NCBI GenBank assembly: GCA_029379385.1
Contig: CM055618.1
Span: 10,116,134 to 10,180,133, forward strand
Direction of reading: 5' to 3'
Length of the DNA stretch: 64,000 bases
Source: Quillaja saponaria
Lineage: Eukaryota; Streptophyta; Magnoliopsida; Fabales; Quillajaceae
The position numbers were made by a program, and so were the translations under genes. This document shows, piece by piece, positions 36,973 to 51,900 of the stretch. The first letter of the stretch is position 1; each line of letters starts with the position of its first letter. Under the pieces are notes generated by a model, which saw nothing but the letters and a program-made list of their open reading frames with translations, did not search any database and was not told the origin of the DNA.

Positions 36973-39900
36973 AGGGGGAGGCATCCTTCTTATCTTTTAC
37001 AACTCTATCTTTTGGGAGATTACTTCTTACCTCCCCAACATGAATATTTTTCAAAGGATCATATGTTTTATACCATATGTCATGCTTTGTCACCCACCAA
37101 AAATCAGATACCTCCCCCACATGAATATTTTTCAAAGGATCATATGTTTTATGCCATATTGTCAATTACCACTGCCACGTTATAAAGAACAATTTAAGCC
37201 CCGGCCAAGTGAAGATCTAAGGTTTGATGAACTCCATTTTCTTTTTACTCATAGAAACGTAGATACTGATCTCAAACATGCCCACAGAGCCACATAATCA
37301 AGTAGAATGCCAATCTTAGAATGAGATAAATCTATCATAGATGTAAAGAGCAACTGCTGTCACAGCAGTCAAAAAATATATTATATCTTTATACATACAT
37401 AATTGAATCAGGAAAGAGAAAAGGCCATCTCAATGATTGCACCTTACCCATTTAATCAACTAGAACTTACTTGTTGAGCAGAAACCTTAGAGATCCAGGA
37501 TGGAAGCAAACAAGGTGTATTATTCAGTGCATCATATGAAGTCTCTTTTGCCTTCCCACAGTCAATAACAAAAACAACATCATCAATTGTGATACTTGTC
37601 TCAGCAATATTGGTGGCCAACACTATCTTCCTCACTCCATCATCAGGCTCTTCAAATATTAACCTCTGCGCATACCCACTTCAATTTTTGATATCACTTA
37701 ACCAAGAAATTCAAACCAAATATAGATTCCCCCTAAACCCCATAATATTTTTGCAAAAATTATTGCCAAAAAAGCACCTTCCTATCTTCAGGCATTGACT
37801 GGAAGGAATTAGCAATCATGCCCTTATTTTATTATCAATTACCAAGAATTATTGCTGCAACATTTGACTTATTTATTGTTAATTTCTAATATGAGCATCT
37901 ACAAGTGAGTAGTACATATATCCACATCATCAAATTTATTTAAGCCTTAAATTTACCTGCTCTGAACTAGCCATTGAGCCATGGCAAGTTAGCAACAGAA
38001 CTCGGCTTGTATCTCCCAAGACTGGATGTGCTAGCAGCTTATCCTTCAAAGAGCTTATATCATCCCATCCAGTCATGAAAACTAAAACAGCACCTGGCCT
38101 TTCATTCTCACATATGGATCCTAAAAGATATTCTATCAGATTAAAACCAATACAGTCGGGATTCCAACATGTCAAAGACTCCCTGGTCTGTGAGCTATAT
38201 CCCTTGAAATCAGCAGCTCTGAGGGCGTCCTGATTGTATATTACAAAAAGGAAACAAATTAAAAATAAGCAACAAGAGATGCGGCAACAGTATCCCTGAA
38301 ATTCTTGTGTACCTCAACTGCAGAAACAATTTGGCTTTTCCTCTTTCTTGGAGCTTGTTTGTTCATTTTCCACATCTTCTCTTGACCATAATCATCAACT
38401 TGATTGTAAGGGGTCAATCTGTAGCCCGTAATTTCAAGGATATTCTCCAAGAAATAAGTTCTAACAGGATATGTAAAGCCCTACATTAGACAATAAAAGA
38501 AAAAACTTAGCTTGTTGGCCAATATTTAATCCTCAAGATGAACGTCCACGGAATGAAGAAACGGAAGGGAAAAGAATTATGGGATCTATTTATATCTTGG
38601 GCAGTAAGCTAAAGAATTATACAAACACGACCAAGTTGAAAGCCTTGTGAAATATCTATTACTATCTCATCAGCACCATGTACTGTTTCAGCATTCCCCC
38701 ATCCCCAAAGAAAGAAAAAAGAAATAGGAAAGGAGAACAACTTTTAATAAAAATAAATAAATTAAATCTAAAAGAAATAAAGAAATAAAGAGACGTGAAT
38801 TATTCTTGAGCTGCCACAACATCTTAGATCAGAACTGTATTAGTACTAAACTTTGCTGCCAAAAACTGCTGACATGCCTCAGCAGCTAGCTGACATGCTT
38901 CCAAAAGTGTTCTCTTGTAAAAGCAACAACAGCTTCTGAGAAGCAGCTACTAATAACTTTACAAGCACAAACTGATGATTTTGGAAAAATAAAAACAGAA
39001 ACATCCCGAATAAGCAAATACCAAAGTGGCTCATAATATCCAAAAAGGTCAATTCACCATCAACTGTTTAACAATGTTCAGAATTTAACCTACAGGTTAG
39101 CTTAAATCTGGCTTCCCAACAATACATGCTAATGAAACTAGGTGACTATTATTCTTTTTCCCTCATTTTGTGAAAAAAAGTAAAGGAAGTGTCTCAAATG
39201 TGGTCGTGAAATTTTTTAAGGCCAGTGCAAGACAACTAACAAATCCTCCACAATCCTACATAAGAGATGAGTTTCGCAAGATAAAATAATTTGTTAAACA
39301 TATTTACATCTACAAAAAACTCCAAAAATAATCATCTCCGCAACTTAGGTAAAATTTTGGAAATGCATTGAACAGATGCTTAGCTCAAACTCATTTCAAT
39401 TAGCACCTTTCATCACTTACTCTACTGTAGTAAATAGAATCTCAAATACCAACTAATACTCAATGCACATATTTCCCACACACTTCTTAATATCACAACA
39501 GACAATCCATCTTCTCAAAAACAGTAAAGAATATCTACCAAAACCAACCATAAACAGAAATAGTGTACCGGTCTAGAAGTGCCCCAATAATGTGAGTCTC
39601 TCTGATTGACACTCCAAATTACATAAACAACTAGTAGACAATGCTCTCAAATTCTATCATCAACACAAACAGTTTAAATGATAACGACAAGCCAAATAAG
39701 AAATGCTGTCCAGGAGGGGATGCCCCTAACAGTTCAATTCCAAACGATGATAACTGGATAAGAAAGGAGAATCTCTAATGAACAGAAGAAACAACTTAAT
39801 ATAATTCACATGCAAATCAGGAAGAGTAGACTTGTACAAAATGATAAACTAAAACACATAATATTACAGAAATGCCCATCATTAACATCTCAATTAAGAT

Positions 39901-42900
39901 AAATGGCAACAGAACCTATTGGACAACAAGTGCAGTTGTATGAATTCAAATAATAATAATTAGATCATCTGCATTACGACGTGTTACCATTGATCAGTCA
40001 TGAAAAAATAAAAATCATACAATGAATACTTACAGAACTTGAAAATATCAAATCACATCCAAGAACATAACTATTAAATCCTGAAGAAAAAACACAACCA
40101 AAGTGTTGGAAATATACCTCACATACTATGTATGTCATTATCATGTAAGCAGTTAGAATTCACTTTGATGCATGCATGAGAATAATAAGTATGGTCCATG
40201 CAGAACCCATGACAATTTTGCCTAGTTTATAATAGTATTCTTTACGTTTCTTTTTCATATCTAGGTTGCATGTTCCTCGAGTTAGGAGGTTAAAGGCAGG
40301 GGCACGGCCAGGAACTCATGTCAAGAAGGGCCAATGATGTAGATCTTTGAACTTCAACAAGGTGTGTACAAGCTACTTAATTTCAAATTCTAAAATGATC
40401 AATTAATCAAGTGCAAGATTAATAATTAATACAGTAATATCCATCCACATTGAATGGAAAAGAAACCGTGATTTTCAAATACACATGTGAATGGGTGTGT
40501 GTATGTCTATAAAACATGTTATGTTAAAATCTATGAAGCATGGGTATTGATACTTCAGTACGGTACGGTATGATACAGGTACGACGATTTGTAATTTTTC
40601 AAAAAACCACGATACCGGTACAACAAGGGTATGTCAAATTAAATAATTAAAAATATAAATTTTATATATATATATATATATATATTTATTTATATAGACA
40701 AAAAGGTAAAAAAGAAATTAAAAGAGAACAAAAAAAAAATAGCTGTAAAAAAAAATAGAAAGAGGACAAAAAGGCTTTATATACAATAAAAATATATTTA
40801 TATAGATAAAAAGTAAAAAGGAAATTAAAAGAGAACAAAAATAATTGTCGTAAAAAAATAAAAAGATGACAAAAAGGCTTTATATACATTAAAAAAATGA
40901 AAAAAAAAAGTAGTATAAGGCATAGAAGCAACGGTTTTATATACATAAAGAAAAAGAAAAGAAAACAAGTAGAATGAGGCAACTAGCAAGGAAGAAAAAA
41001 ATATACATATTTGAAAGGAAAAAACAGAAGCCTTTCAGGCTTTCACAAGGCTTTCACCGTTTCACGACTTGCCTTTATGTACGTAAAAATAAAAAATAAA
41101 TAAAAAGGTATAAGGAGAAGAAAAGCAAGACGGTTCACTGGTTCAGAGCTTACCTGGTGCTTGCGACATGTGTGAAATATGAAGACTACTGATTATGAAA
41201 ATTGAAAGCTGCTGCCGCCAATCTTCAACAGCAGCAGCCAGCAGCAATGAAGATTGCCTGCTTCACGTAGAGTCTTGGGTGTGGGCTTCAATCCAATCTA
41301 GCATCTTCAGTTAAGGATTTGAATAATTATGCTAAAATACTAGGTTGCATTTTATTTTATTTTACTTTAATTTTTTTAAAGAAGCTCTGACTCAGATGTA
41401 AGCCTTGAAGTCATCTCAAAGCCGCACCATAAAAATTTAGCCGTACCAAAGCCACACCAAAAATTAAAAAAAAAATTTCTGGTAATTCATGGGGACGTAC
41501 TGGGGCATCCCCATGCGTCCTAGCACGTATGCCCCAGGGACTGGCTCTTTGAGATTTTTGAAGTACCCGTGCTTCATAAGTTAAAACAGAAGCGATAATA
41601 GGATAAAATCTAGAACTGAAAAATAAAAACCAACAAAAGAAAGAATACAAGATGTATCGAGGTTAGGCTTAATTTAGCCTATGTTCTCAATAGTGGAGAG
41701 ATCGAAATTCACTATTCTGCTCTTGGCGAAAATACAAGTGTCGGACTCGAAAAACTTTGAAAAAATCTATTGAACCCTAAAGCTAATTGCCTTTATATAT
41801 AGGCTACAAGAAAACAAACTCCACAAAATTTTCTTTCAAGTCATAATTATCCAACAGGTTGCACCATGAAGCTTTGGCCCAACCGGATACAAGACAAACA
41901 TAACATGTTAACCAATTAAAATAGTGGTTGCCACTCGTTACTGGGTCACATAATTCCTTTTAAAATTATTTGTATTGACCATCTAGTATCTTGACATTAT
42001 ATTCTCCGATTTGCATACTCTCAAACTTCTTCAGTATTTTCTTTAGTATTTCTGTTTCTACTTAGGAGGACTTCTTGTCCTCCCATGTAATTCTTTCTTT
42101 CTCAATAAAATTGCTATTCCTATAAAAGATTTTTTTGAAAAAGGACTTTGTGGAAAATGCATAGTTCAGCTTTATTTGAATAACATAGTTTTAACAATAT
42201 CTACAGAAGAAAATGATCTTTAGAGCAAAGATTATATACGAGCGAGAACTTTTTGCTAGGTAAATAAGGTGGGTGGTTCATATAAGAATTCAAGCAGATT
42301 AGTAAGCGACAGTGGCAAAAGTGTTATGCTGTTTGTGAGAACTGAATAGGTGTAAGCCAAGTTGTCAAGATCAAGATATTAACTAAGATTGCAGAAGGTC
42401 TACAAGATCAAATCGTAAGATCGAATGACCTTACAAAATTTGTAAAATACTCCTTAAAAATATAAATATACTTGTAATAAGGCATAATCTTATACATAAG
42501 AGCAAAATACATAACAAATACCCACATATTTACCACACTATGACCAAAAAATATATAAACAATAAGCCAGTTATATAGATTGTAAGCTAACATGCATAGA
42601 TGAATGTAATAATTAGTTAATTATTTTTCTAGGATGGGTAATTAGCTATCGTAAGCCCCATTATATTATATTAAATATAAAATTGTGATACATATTCTAA
42701 AATAGCAAAAAAATAATAATCATTGAAGAAAAATACTAAAAAGTTTGTTAAAAAAGAAAATTAAAAAAAAAGGTAAAACTTTTATTTTTCTTTAGCTAGA
42801 GGTTCAATGTGGAAATGTTTTTCTACACAATTCTTGACCAGAAGAGCATGATGGAGTTGTTTGTTTATAAAGAGAATCTGAAATGCAATCTAAGAAATTG

Positions 42901-45900
42901 AGAGGAATGGAGGTGAGGTTTGGATGCTGCGGTATAGCTTTCTTATAAAGAGAGGTTGCGTGGGTGTGGTAATGGTCATGGGTTAAGTTCCTAGAATGGT
43001 CTATAGAAATCCAATGATGAAAAAATCCAACCCAACTGGAAAAAAAAGCCCATAATTTCTATCCAAAAAAATGAAAACCGCCAATAATGACTTGTTTCAA
43101 GATCGGTAGGATTGGTCCAATCCTACCAATCTTATGATTTTACGTCCGATCCTACTGATCTTACTCCGATCTTGTTGAACTATTATTTTTGACACGTTTT
43201 AAATCACTTGGGGTATTTTGAGATCGTAAGATCATGCGATCTTACATGTTAACTAGTGATTTTGACAACAATGTGTATTCTTAGTTTGCTAACACACCGA
43301 ATAAAAAGATATTAGTATTTTTAGTGTTTATATCATTTCTAATGACAAATAGACTCCATATACATTAACCCTTGTACTTCAAAAAATAAAAAAATAAAGG
43401 TTTAATTTTTAAAAGCCACGGGCCTCTTTTACAACTGGTTAAAGCAATCAGTAAATGTATCCCCTTGGTCTTATTTTATTATTTTTTGTTTAAATCTTCC
43501 GATTTATTTCGCTATCCAAGTCAATAAATGTCCAACTGTTATCAGGATTAGAATTAATATAGTGCCACATATATTTTTGTAATCCTTCAATTCAGTAATA
43601 GGATCAGTTTAAGACGAAGTATTTTGTAAGATAATTGAGCAAAATATGTGGATTTTATGATACAATTCAAGCCTCATGCAAGATGGCCAAAGGTTCTAAG
43701 ATGAAATACAAGTAGATCTTCTATCTTTTGTTATGTTACTTTAAATTCTGATAAAATAGATATTACACTTCATACCAGCCAAAAGTCTAGGAAAGGAATC
43801 ATATTCCTTCATTGAGTACCATTAATATCACAATTGATGTTATTGTACTTGTGGTTTAACTAAAAATCCTATAACTTGGAAAACCTTCAATAGCGTCTCA
43901 ATAGTCCACATAAAACATTCTAGACCAAGGTACAAAAAGTCGTGTCGATTCGCCTGTTTTCGAGCGAATCGATTCGGTTTTCACACTTACCGACACAAAA
44001 CGAACTTAAAGAAACATACCCATGAAGTTTCGGTGGAATCGATGTCGTTTTCACAGTTTTCACTCGAAATAGATCGATCCAAACTGATAGTTTACGAATT
44101 TTAGATATGGACTTCTGTCAGATAGAGAGAGGTGCAATTTTTTCCCATGATCGATTTGGCTTTCTGCTTTAGCGGGTGATTGTGCAAAGTACAGAGTGCA
44201 GATCTGTCTCCTCTTCATGGTGTACAAGAATGCGTGGTGGAGAAGACAGGAATTCGTGAAGGAGAAGAAGACTTCAACATACCGTTTCATATTAAAGTGA
44301 CTAAAGGCAAAGCACTTTTGTTATCTTTGTTGGGCTTTGACTGCTAGCCTTACTTGTGCCCAGCATTATTTTAAAAGGCCTATAACTAAATGACTAACTA
44401 TTTAACCCATTTAATATATTTTAAAAGATTTTTAACTAAAATATCAATTTTAGTCGTTCAATTTTATGAGAAAAAAGAAAAAGAATCCTACCAAACTAGT
44501 TAAAAATAAATAAATTAACCAAAGAAAACAACAATAAATTATTAGTTTATGTTTTCTTTAAATTAAAAGTTAAAATTAATAACTTTCTTTACATATATCG
44601 TGGACAAATAAATCATGCAAATAAAAAGTTTACTTATAAATTATACTATTAAATTAGATAAATCTAAAAAAAATTATTTTGTATTGAGTTATCAAATTTA
44701 TTTTAAACCTTTAACATATTCAAATAATTATTATTTATATTTTAAATCATTTACAAATATGTATTATATTATATTATATATATATATATATATTACATAT
44801 TTTCATATGCTAAGGTTGAAAATGATTATAGTTTGATATTTTCTTTCACTTTGTATATCTATATTAAAATTTTTACTTTAGCATACTTAAATTTATTATA
44901 ATATATGCGTTTCCAAAAATTTACCGTTTCCATGCTATTTCCAACTGTTTCCCGAATCGTTTCTATTTTTAAACTTATCGAAACGGCACCTCAAAACGAA
45001 TTTTAATTCCTTGTTCTAGACCCAACTCACTATTCCAGAACTCAACCCCTGAACCTACACAAAATTCAGTTTTCTTGTTCATAATACCAAACTTGTTTTC
45101 TACCCTCAAAACTTTGATTCTGCATATTTCATCATCGGAGTTATATGTATTACCCCCATAATGCCTGTATTTGTATAAGTGCTATGTATAATCCTTCTAT
45201 TACTTTCTAAACTTCCTGCAACGCAAGGGACCTCAAGAATCAACCCTTTCCTACTTATACAAAACACCACAGATTTTAAATATAAAAAATAATAACAAAA
45301 AATTAAAAAAAAAAAAAAAACACTGCAGACTATTCCTCTACCCATCAAATCTTAAACCAAACCCTTTCTTTTCCAAAAGCATCACCTATTAACCTTAAGG
45401 TAACTCTCAACTGGAGCGCAGACAAACTATATCATTAGAATTTTAAAGAATTTTATAACGCACCGGAATCTTAATCATTGGAGCTCTGCCAAAGTAGGAT
45501 GAGAAAAGCTCTGCATCTAGGGTAGCACTCATCAGAATCAGCCTTAGTTCTGGTCGGCGAGGAAGGAGATCTTTAAGGACAATAAGCAGAAAATCTGGCA
45601 TCAAAAGTGCAATGATCTGAGAAATCAAAATTAATTCAAAAATAAAAGGATTAATCCAGTACAAATTCTTTTACCTTCATTCATTCCACGTTCATGGATC
45701 TCATCCACAATAACATGAGTTACACCTTTCAAGCTTCTATCAGCTAGTAATCTTCGTAGCAAGATGCCTGTGGTACAAAAAAGAAGGTGGGTATCCCTCC
45801 CTTTTATACCCTCCAACCGTACTTTATATCCAACCTTTTGAAGAAAGCATGCAGAAAATAGAGAAATATTACTTCAATTTCTTGGAAATTGTTTTAACTT

Positions 45901-48900
45901 GAGAAATGTAATAGGTTAGGAAATTGCCCCCAGGTTACTCTATATAAGAGAGGAACTCACTGATTCACCCAATTTCTCCCCTCTCTCTGAAGCAACTCTT
46001 TCAGAGACAGAAATTGCAGAAATGCGTCTTGGCTGCGTGCATATAATACTACAAACAGCTCCGCGAATAGCTTCTACCTCAGCCTCCAAAATGAACTGTG
46101 GAATTTGTGTCGTCTTGCCACAGCCAGTTTCACCTGAGATGATAACAACCTGCCAAATATAAAATTGAACAACCAATAATGAAATAACAAAAGAATCCAA
46201 GAGAGTTAAACTAAGAAAAGATTTTTTTAAAACAAACATAGATAGTAGTGAGACTCCAGCAGGGAGAATATAAAAAAGAAGACAGCTTAAACATTTCACT
46301 TGCATTGGAGACCATAATAAACCTGTAGTGCATGTTATCCTGTATATAACTGTTCAGCACTGAATTTCAAATTACTTAGAAGATTTGGCAGTTCGCACTC
46401 TTTATCTACTTCGGCCTACTATATAAAGATGCCTCCTATTCTTGAAAATATTATTTTTCTTCATGCACTAGTTCCTACTGCACCACTGACAACATTACAA
46501 CCCCACCTCTTCCACCACCATGTCCACCAATGTCACCCCACCACCATTACCATCCTTTCTACTATCCCACTATTATCACCAATTAATCTGACATAAAATA
46601 TAACTTCCATTTTTCCACAAACAATAAAGGTCCGAAAGAAATATGCAGTGGGACTCACAATGACAAACTTCAAAGAAAAAAATGGTTTGTTTTCTCCTGG
46701 AAAAAAAGGTCTAATTTAATAACACAGGTATATTCAACCCTCAGGTACATTTGTGAGCCACTTAAAACTGACAGCATCTGAAGCTGATTATCTTCAAATT
46801 GACCTTCACTTTATAGATGCCAAACAACTAACAAGAAAATAAAGTGCATTGAGATGGAAACCCAAAACACAACCAAGGTTTAGACCTAAAATCTAAAGGT
46901 TACAAAAATAAAGCAATAATATCTCTCATAACAGTTGGGGCAAAAACCCAAAGGTGACAAAATAAGGCAATAATCTTTCTCATATTGAAGCCAAGTTGGT
47001 AAAACCAAATGGCCTAAAAACTTATTATTGTAAAGAAAACTATATGAACATAATTGGTCCCTTACTGCTCATCAATGCAAGTTTATTAAATAAAAACATC
47101 AATATACACTATCTCTCACCTGATTGCCTGATATGGCTGTCAATATTGCTTCCTTCTCTTTATAAGCAGGGAGATTTCCACAGAATTCCAGAATTCTTCT
47201 ACCTTCTGGAGATTCCTGCAATTAACGAGGAAAATTAAAAATTATACAAGACACAATCTTTATTCATTAAGGTTTTAGAACCTGACAAGATAGTTTAAAC
47301 TTTAAACACAGTTTGGTGAAGCGTTATGGCCGAAATTATCCAGAGTTCCAGACACAATCTTTTGTCATCAAGGTTTTAGAACCTGACAAGATAGTTTAAA
47401 CACCGTTTGGCAGAGAGTTCTGGCCAACATTATCCAGAGTTCCAGGTCTAATATATCTGCTAAAACACCTGTTCAGCACAACTTTATCCCTACTTCAATA
47501 TTTCTTTGCAGTTACTTGATCATTTGGTGTTGGCTAAAAGCATGAACCTATTCCTTTTGGGGGGAAAAAAACCACAGCATATGTTTAACTGCTTCTAGGA
47601 TTATACAAAGAAATGCTTTGAAAAGCCACAGACTCCTCTTGTTCTTCTTCCTTTTATTTCCTTTTTGACAAAGTCATCAGCCACTTTTGATAAGCCACAG
47701 AGATACCAGGCGTAGCCTTACAAGAAAACAAGGACAAAAGTAGTGGACAATCCTCGCCACCATCTTACAAAGAAAAAAAATCCTCACCACCATAAAATCT
47801 TTAGTTTTTTACATAATAACTAAATCAAAAGCATTGTTTAATCATGTTCAGTATTGAAAATAAACTGCAGCAATCAAAATTTATAATTTCTTTATCAGCT
47901 TGCAAAGTTTTTATCTGGTTTAGCAGTTACCACTACTCCAGGACCCTATTACAGATCCATCTTATACTTGAGATACCTTTACTCACAGTTAAGTTTGCAA
48001 ACAACAGCTTAAGCTGATAGGAAGAAGCCCGGCAACGTAAATCAAACTTAACAGTCAACACACTAGACAACGAATACTTGCACATAGACCAAGAAACTGA
48101 ACAAACTGCAAGTCACACCATGAAAGGACAGATTATTGAAATAATAATAATAATGATGAGGAATTGACTTGGTCAACAGAAGACCTACCTTTGGACTTTA
48201 AGTTGATATCAGAATAGGTTTTATTGATTTTGTGTTTGTGACTCTTCCGTTTTTCTTTTTTCCTCTTTTTGGCCAAGAGTTAGTTAATGGCTAAGGAAAA
48301 ATAAGGAGAGGGTACAGGGAGCACCAACATCCAATATGCTTCTTAAGAGGTCCCTTGGATTAAGATTTTCTTATGCTTCAGTTTTCGCTGTTTGAAGGTC
48401 CTATGTTAAACATTGAAGCTTGAAAGCTTGATTTGAGTCCTTCGGAGGATTTTTTATTCATGTTGATTTAATTCCTTAGTTGGTACGCTATTAAGATGTA
48501 AATTCGAAGTGGAATCCCAATTCCAAAGCATGCAATGTATTTACCGTTCAATAAGAAACAATTGAGTAGTTCATATTTGTTTTTAGATTTTCTGAAGCAT
48601 ATGTAGTGCTTCTTTTTTCTATAATAACTTTATACTAGAAGTACCTAAATAACCTAGAGAACACTTTGGAAAAGCCATTCCTGTTTTTTTCTCTCTTAAA
48701 TGATGACTTCTCTTCCATTCCCAGATTTGACTTCACATATGCTATTTTACAGATGATCCCCTTTCTCATATGTTACTACTTACTATACTATTTGCCCTTG
48801 TATCCAGTGCTTAAATTTACAAGACTGACATTCCACCCCTCAAAATAAAAAGAAGAAGAAAGAAGGAGAAGAAGTAGACAACAAAAAACACCACATACAC

Positions 48901-51900
48901 AAACATATAATTTAGACTATTTTGTCACTAAGAATGATATATGTAACACTATTTTGTTGCAACTAGTTTCTTTAAAACATATAACTTAGACTGGCAATGT
49001 ATAGAAAATAAAGTTCGGTAGTTTTTAGATTGCCAGAACTAGATTACCTGCCAATCATGCTGCTGATCACGCATTTGTAAGCTTCGCTGCCAGAGAACTT
49101 TCTCCATGACAACCTTACTAGATGCCAGTAGCTCAGGCTGCTCAAAAAGCCCTTCATCAGGAGAAATACTACCACCACTGCTTGATCTCGAGAAAGACAG
49201 ATCTGGAAACCTTTCCTGCATCCTAGACTTTTGAGAGAGGTATTCTCCAAGATAGGCGTCGACTCTTCTCAGTACACAGAAAGGGATGCTAACCTGCCAA
49301 TTGCTGAAAGCCTTACTTAGTTGCCTTTGACAATCACATACAAGGAGATTCACAGAAAACAATATTTTTCTCTTTTTGAGTCTTGACTTAATTTACGATA
49401 AACAACCTGGACTAGAAAGTAAGGAGACAATTATGCATTTGGTACCAAAAAAAAAAAAAAAAAAATTTGAAAGTGGGGCAGAGGAAAAAGGTTTGAGATG
49501 GGCAACAGCAGGAAGAAAAAAAATTCTACAAGCAGAAACCCAGATGGCTTTACATTCTCTGCATCTAGGGGGAGCTCTTAGTGGAACAGAATGAAACTAC
49601 CTCCCTTTGTGGGCGCCTATCATCCAGATCAAATCTGTAGTTTGGCAGCGGGACCTTACTAAAGACAATAACTTTCGCATATATATGGCTGCCATGAAAA
49701 TGATTTCAATTTAGATTATCCACACAAGGAAACAGAAGTTATACAGTTCAAAGCATTTTATCTGACATGCAAGAAGATACCTATATAAACCCAGTCTATT
49801 TGCCAAAGCTGCTATCTGGTCAAAATCACGTCTATCCTTCTTCTCTCTTGAGATCAACTCTTGCTTATCCTTGTCGTTCAAAAGCATGGTTAACTTCTGC
49901 TTCCACTCATCAGTATCATTATAGGGGCAAGCACCCTGAAAAGCAAAGTTATAACTACAATAAATAAATACTAAAAAAAAAAAGAAATTGATTACAGTTT
50001 AGCCTTCCAGTTATTTGAAATGAAGCATCTTGAGGTTCAAAATTACATTTCATAAGTTTGATAAACCTCCCTTATTTTCAATCACTTGTGGTTTAAGATT
50101 ACATTTCATAATACATGATAATTGATATCAATAAAGTAACTTATTCCCCCATAAACCGCTCTCTTCTTTTCCTCTTTCCTGTTCGCTGTTTAAGCTTTCT
50201 ATTCAGCATATTTCGTTTTTCCTTTAACAATCTTCTACATCTCTTGTCTTCTTCACGCATAATTGACAAATGGCATTAAAATCTTCCCCACAAGCCTTTA
50301 GTGGGTTAGGATTTACCGTTCTTCAGATGGAAAAGGAATAAAAGGCTTGTACAATGAATAAGATTCAATGGGTTTTAAGTTGAGAGGCAAAGAAGGCTCA
50401 TCCAAAAGAAAACAGGTGTCTTGAACTTTTTTCCTAAGGCTGTCTTAAAAGGCTAATTGATGACTAGAAGATTAAATCATCTCTAGATTTTAGAGTCTTA
50501 AGGTGAAAGGAAATGGATATAGTTTGCTCTGTAAAGGGTTTTGTGAATGGAGGTTTGGGATGACAAGGGGAAGTGAAGAGTACACAAGAACAGCACTTGT
50601 AGAGAATAAGAAATTGAAAGTTAATTGACAAGTAAATAAGCTTCCAAGTTAATCAGTTTTTAAGAAGCACCAGAAAGCAATCAAACAATGGATGCAATGA
50701 GAACCAATCACTGGACAGCAAATGAGGAGAATAGATGATGCATTGAGAAGAGAGTTCAGAAGTAAAAGCAAAGATTAAAATGAAGAGAAATAATAAAAAT
50801 GGAGACAAAAATGCAAATATCTAGGGCCTATTTAGTTATGGAAAATTGTTTTCCAATTTCTTTCCATTTCCAATTTTCCTTTCCATTCCTTTCCATTCCT
50901 TTCCCCATGGAAAACATTTGGAAATGGTGGAAAAGAAGATTAGAGATGACTCATTGAAAGTAGATGCTCTAACTAGATATATTTCACATGAATAGCTGCA
51001 TGATAACATAAACTTTAAATTAGAGTGTTTTCTTTAAAGAAAACCAATAAGGGTATTGCTAGCATAGTCATGGAGGTCAAATCTCTATACATATTGCTAA
51101 GGGTATTGCCATTTAATTATTTTGTTTTAGTTACGCTACTGCCATTAACATGGTTCCAGAACCATATTTTCCATTCAGAAACCACTTTTGAGGAAATCTA
51201 CACCTCCAACCAAAATTATGTATTGTTTCCTATTTTTTTACATTTTGAAAAAGACCACATTTGAACAAGAAACTCCAATTTTCCTTTTCCATTGGAACAT
51301 TTTCTGGAAAGCAGGGCTTGTTTTCTGTAATTAAATACGCCCCTAGGTTCTCACATCTGTGTTTATTTCATGAAATGGAAAATTTTGCTACAATCTGATG
51401 TTAATTTTTTTTTTCTTTTTCTCTTTTTGGTAAAGGATGGAATTTTGTTAAGAAAATAAGGGGAAAGGTACAAGGAGGATAAAAGGAACCCTCCTAAGGC
51501 AAAAATAATTTGAGAAATGGAAAAAATCACAGCCTCTAAAGGGGTCTCGAAACTTGATGCCATGTCTAATAAAGACACCTTTAGAAGGAATCCTGAAGCA
51601 AAGAACCAAAGTGATGCCAAAAATACCGTTCTGTCACAACGAATTTAAAAGTCAAAGAGGCATCCATAAAATTTCTAGGATTATGCATTTATGCTCTACC
51701 AGGAGGCACACCTCCAATTGCAAAGAATCTTCCCTCTTTCTTCCTTACAAACTATTGCAACGAATTAAATAGAAATCTGCAATTCCAAGGGCAAATCCAA
51801 CATCAAAAATCACAAAAAGCTTTTAACAAATGATCCAGCTGGTCTCTTATGGTACCAAGTAACCTAGCATCTTAGTCTTTTGTAAGTTTTTATTAAATCT

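Larger units (their letters stand above)
38481..45463 (-). other. Giant 7-kb intron 8 of the helicase gene, transposon nest
   Basis: The intron lies between the exon ending MIKIP and the exon starting GFTYPV. It has canonical GT (45463) and AG (38481) ends. It holds, in + order, a TIR element (40531-41579), an LTR-like fragment (41588-41856), a non-LTR-type tail (42062-42130), an inverted-repeat element (42361-43269) and a Mutator-like element (43927-45013). The part from 38481 to about 40500 shows no recognisable element. No open frame in the intron looks like a nested host gene. Confidence 0.85.

Noticed and set aside
36860..37165. Minus-strand frame with repeated [12 protein letters not shown]
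   Set aside because: Produced by the 81-bp tandem duplication and a poly-A/ACC run within an intron.
40686..40982. F/L-rich minus-strand frame that looks like a membrane protein
   Set aside because: It is the complement of an A/G-rich low-complexity stretch within a transposon-like element; no start context or family.
51363..51620. Minus-strand hydrophobic frame
   Set aside because: Overlaps a non-LTR-type tail in helicase intron 1; composition explains the hydrophobicity.
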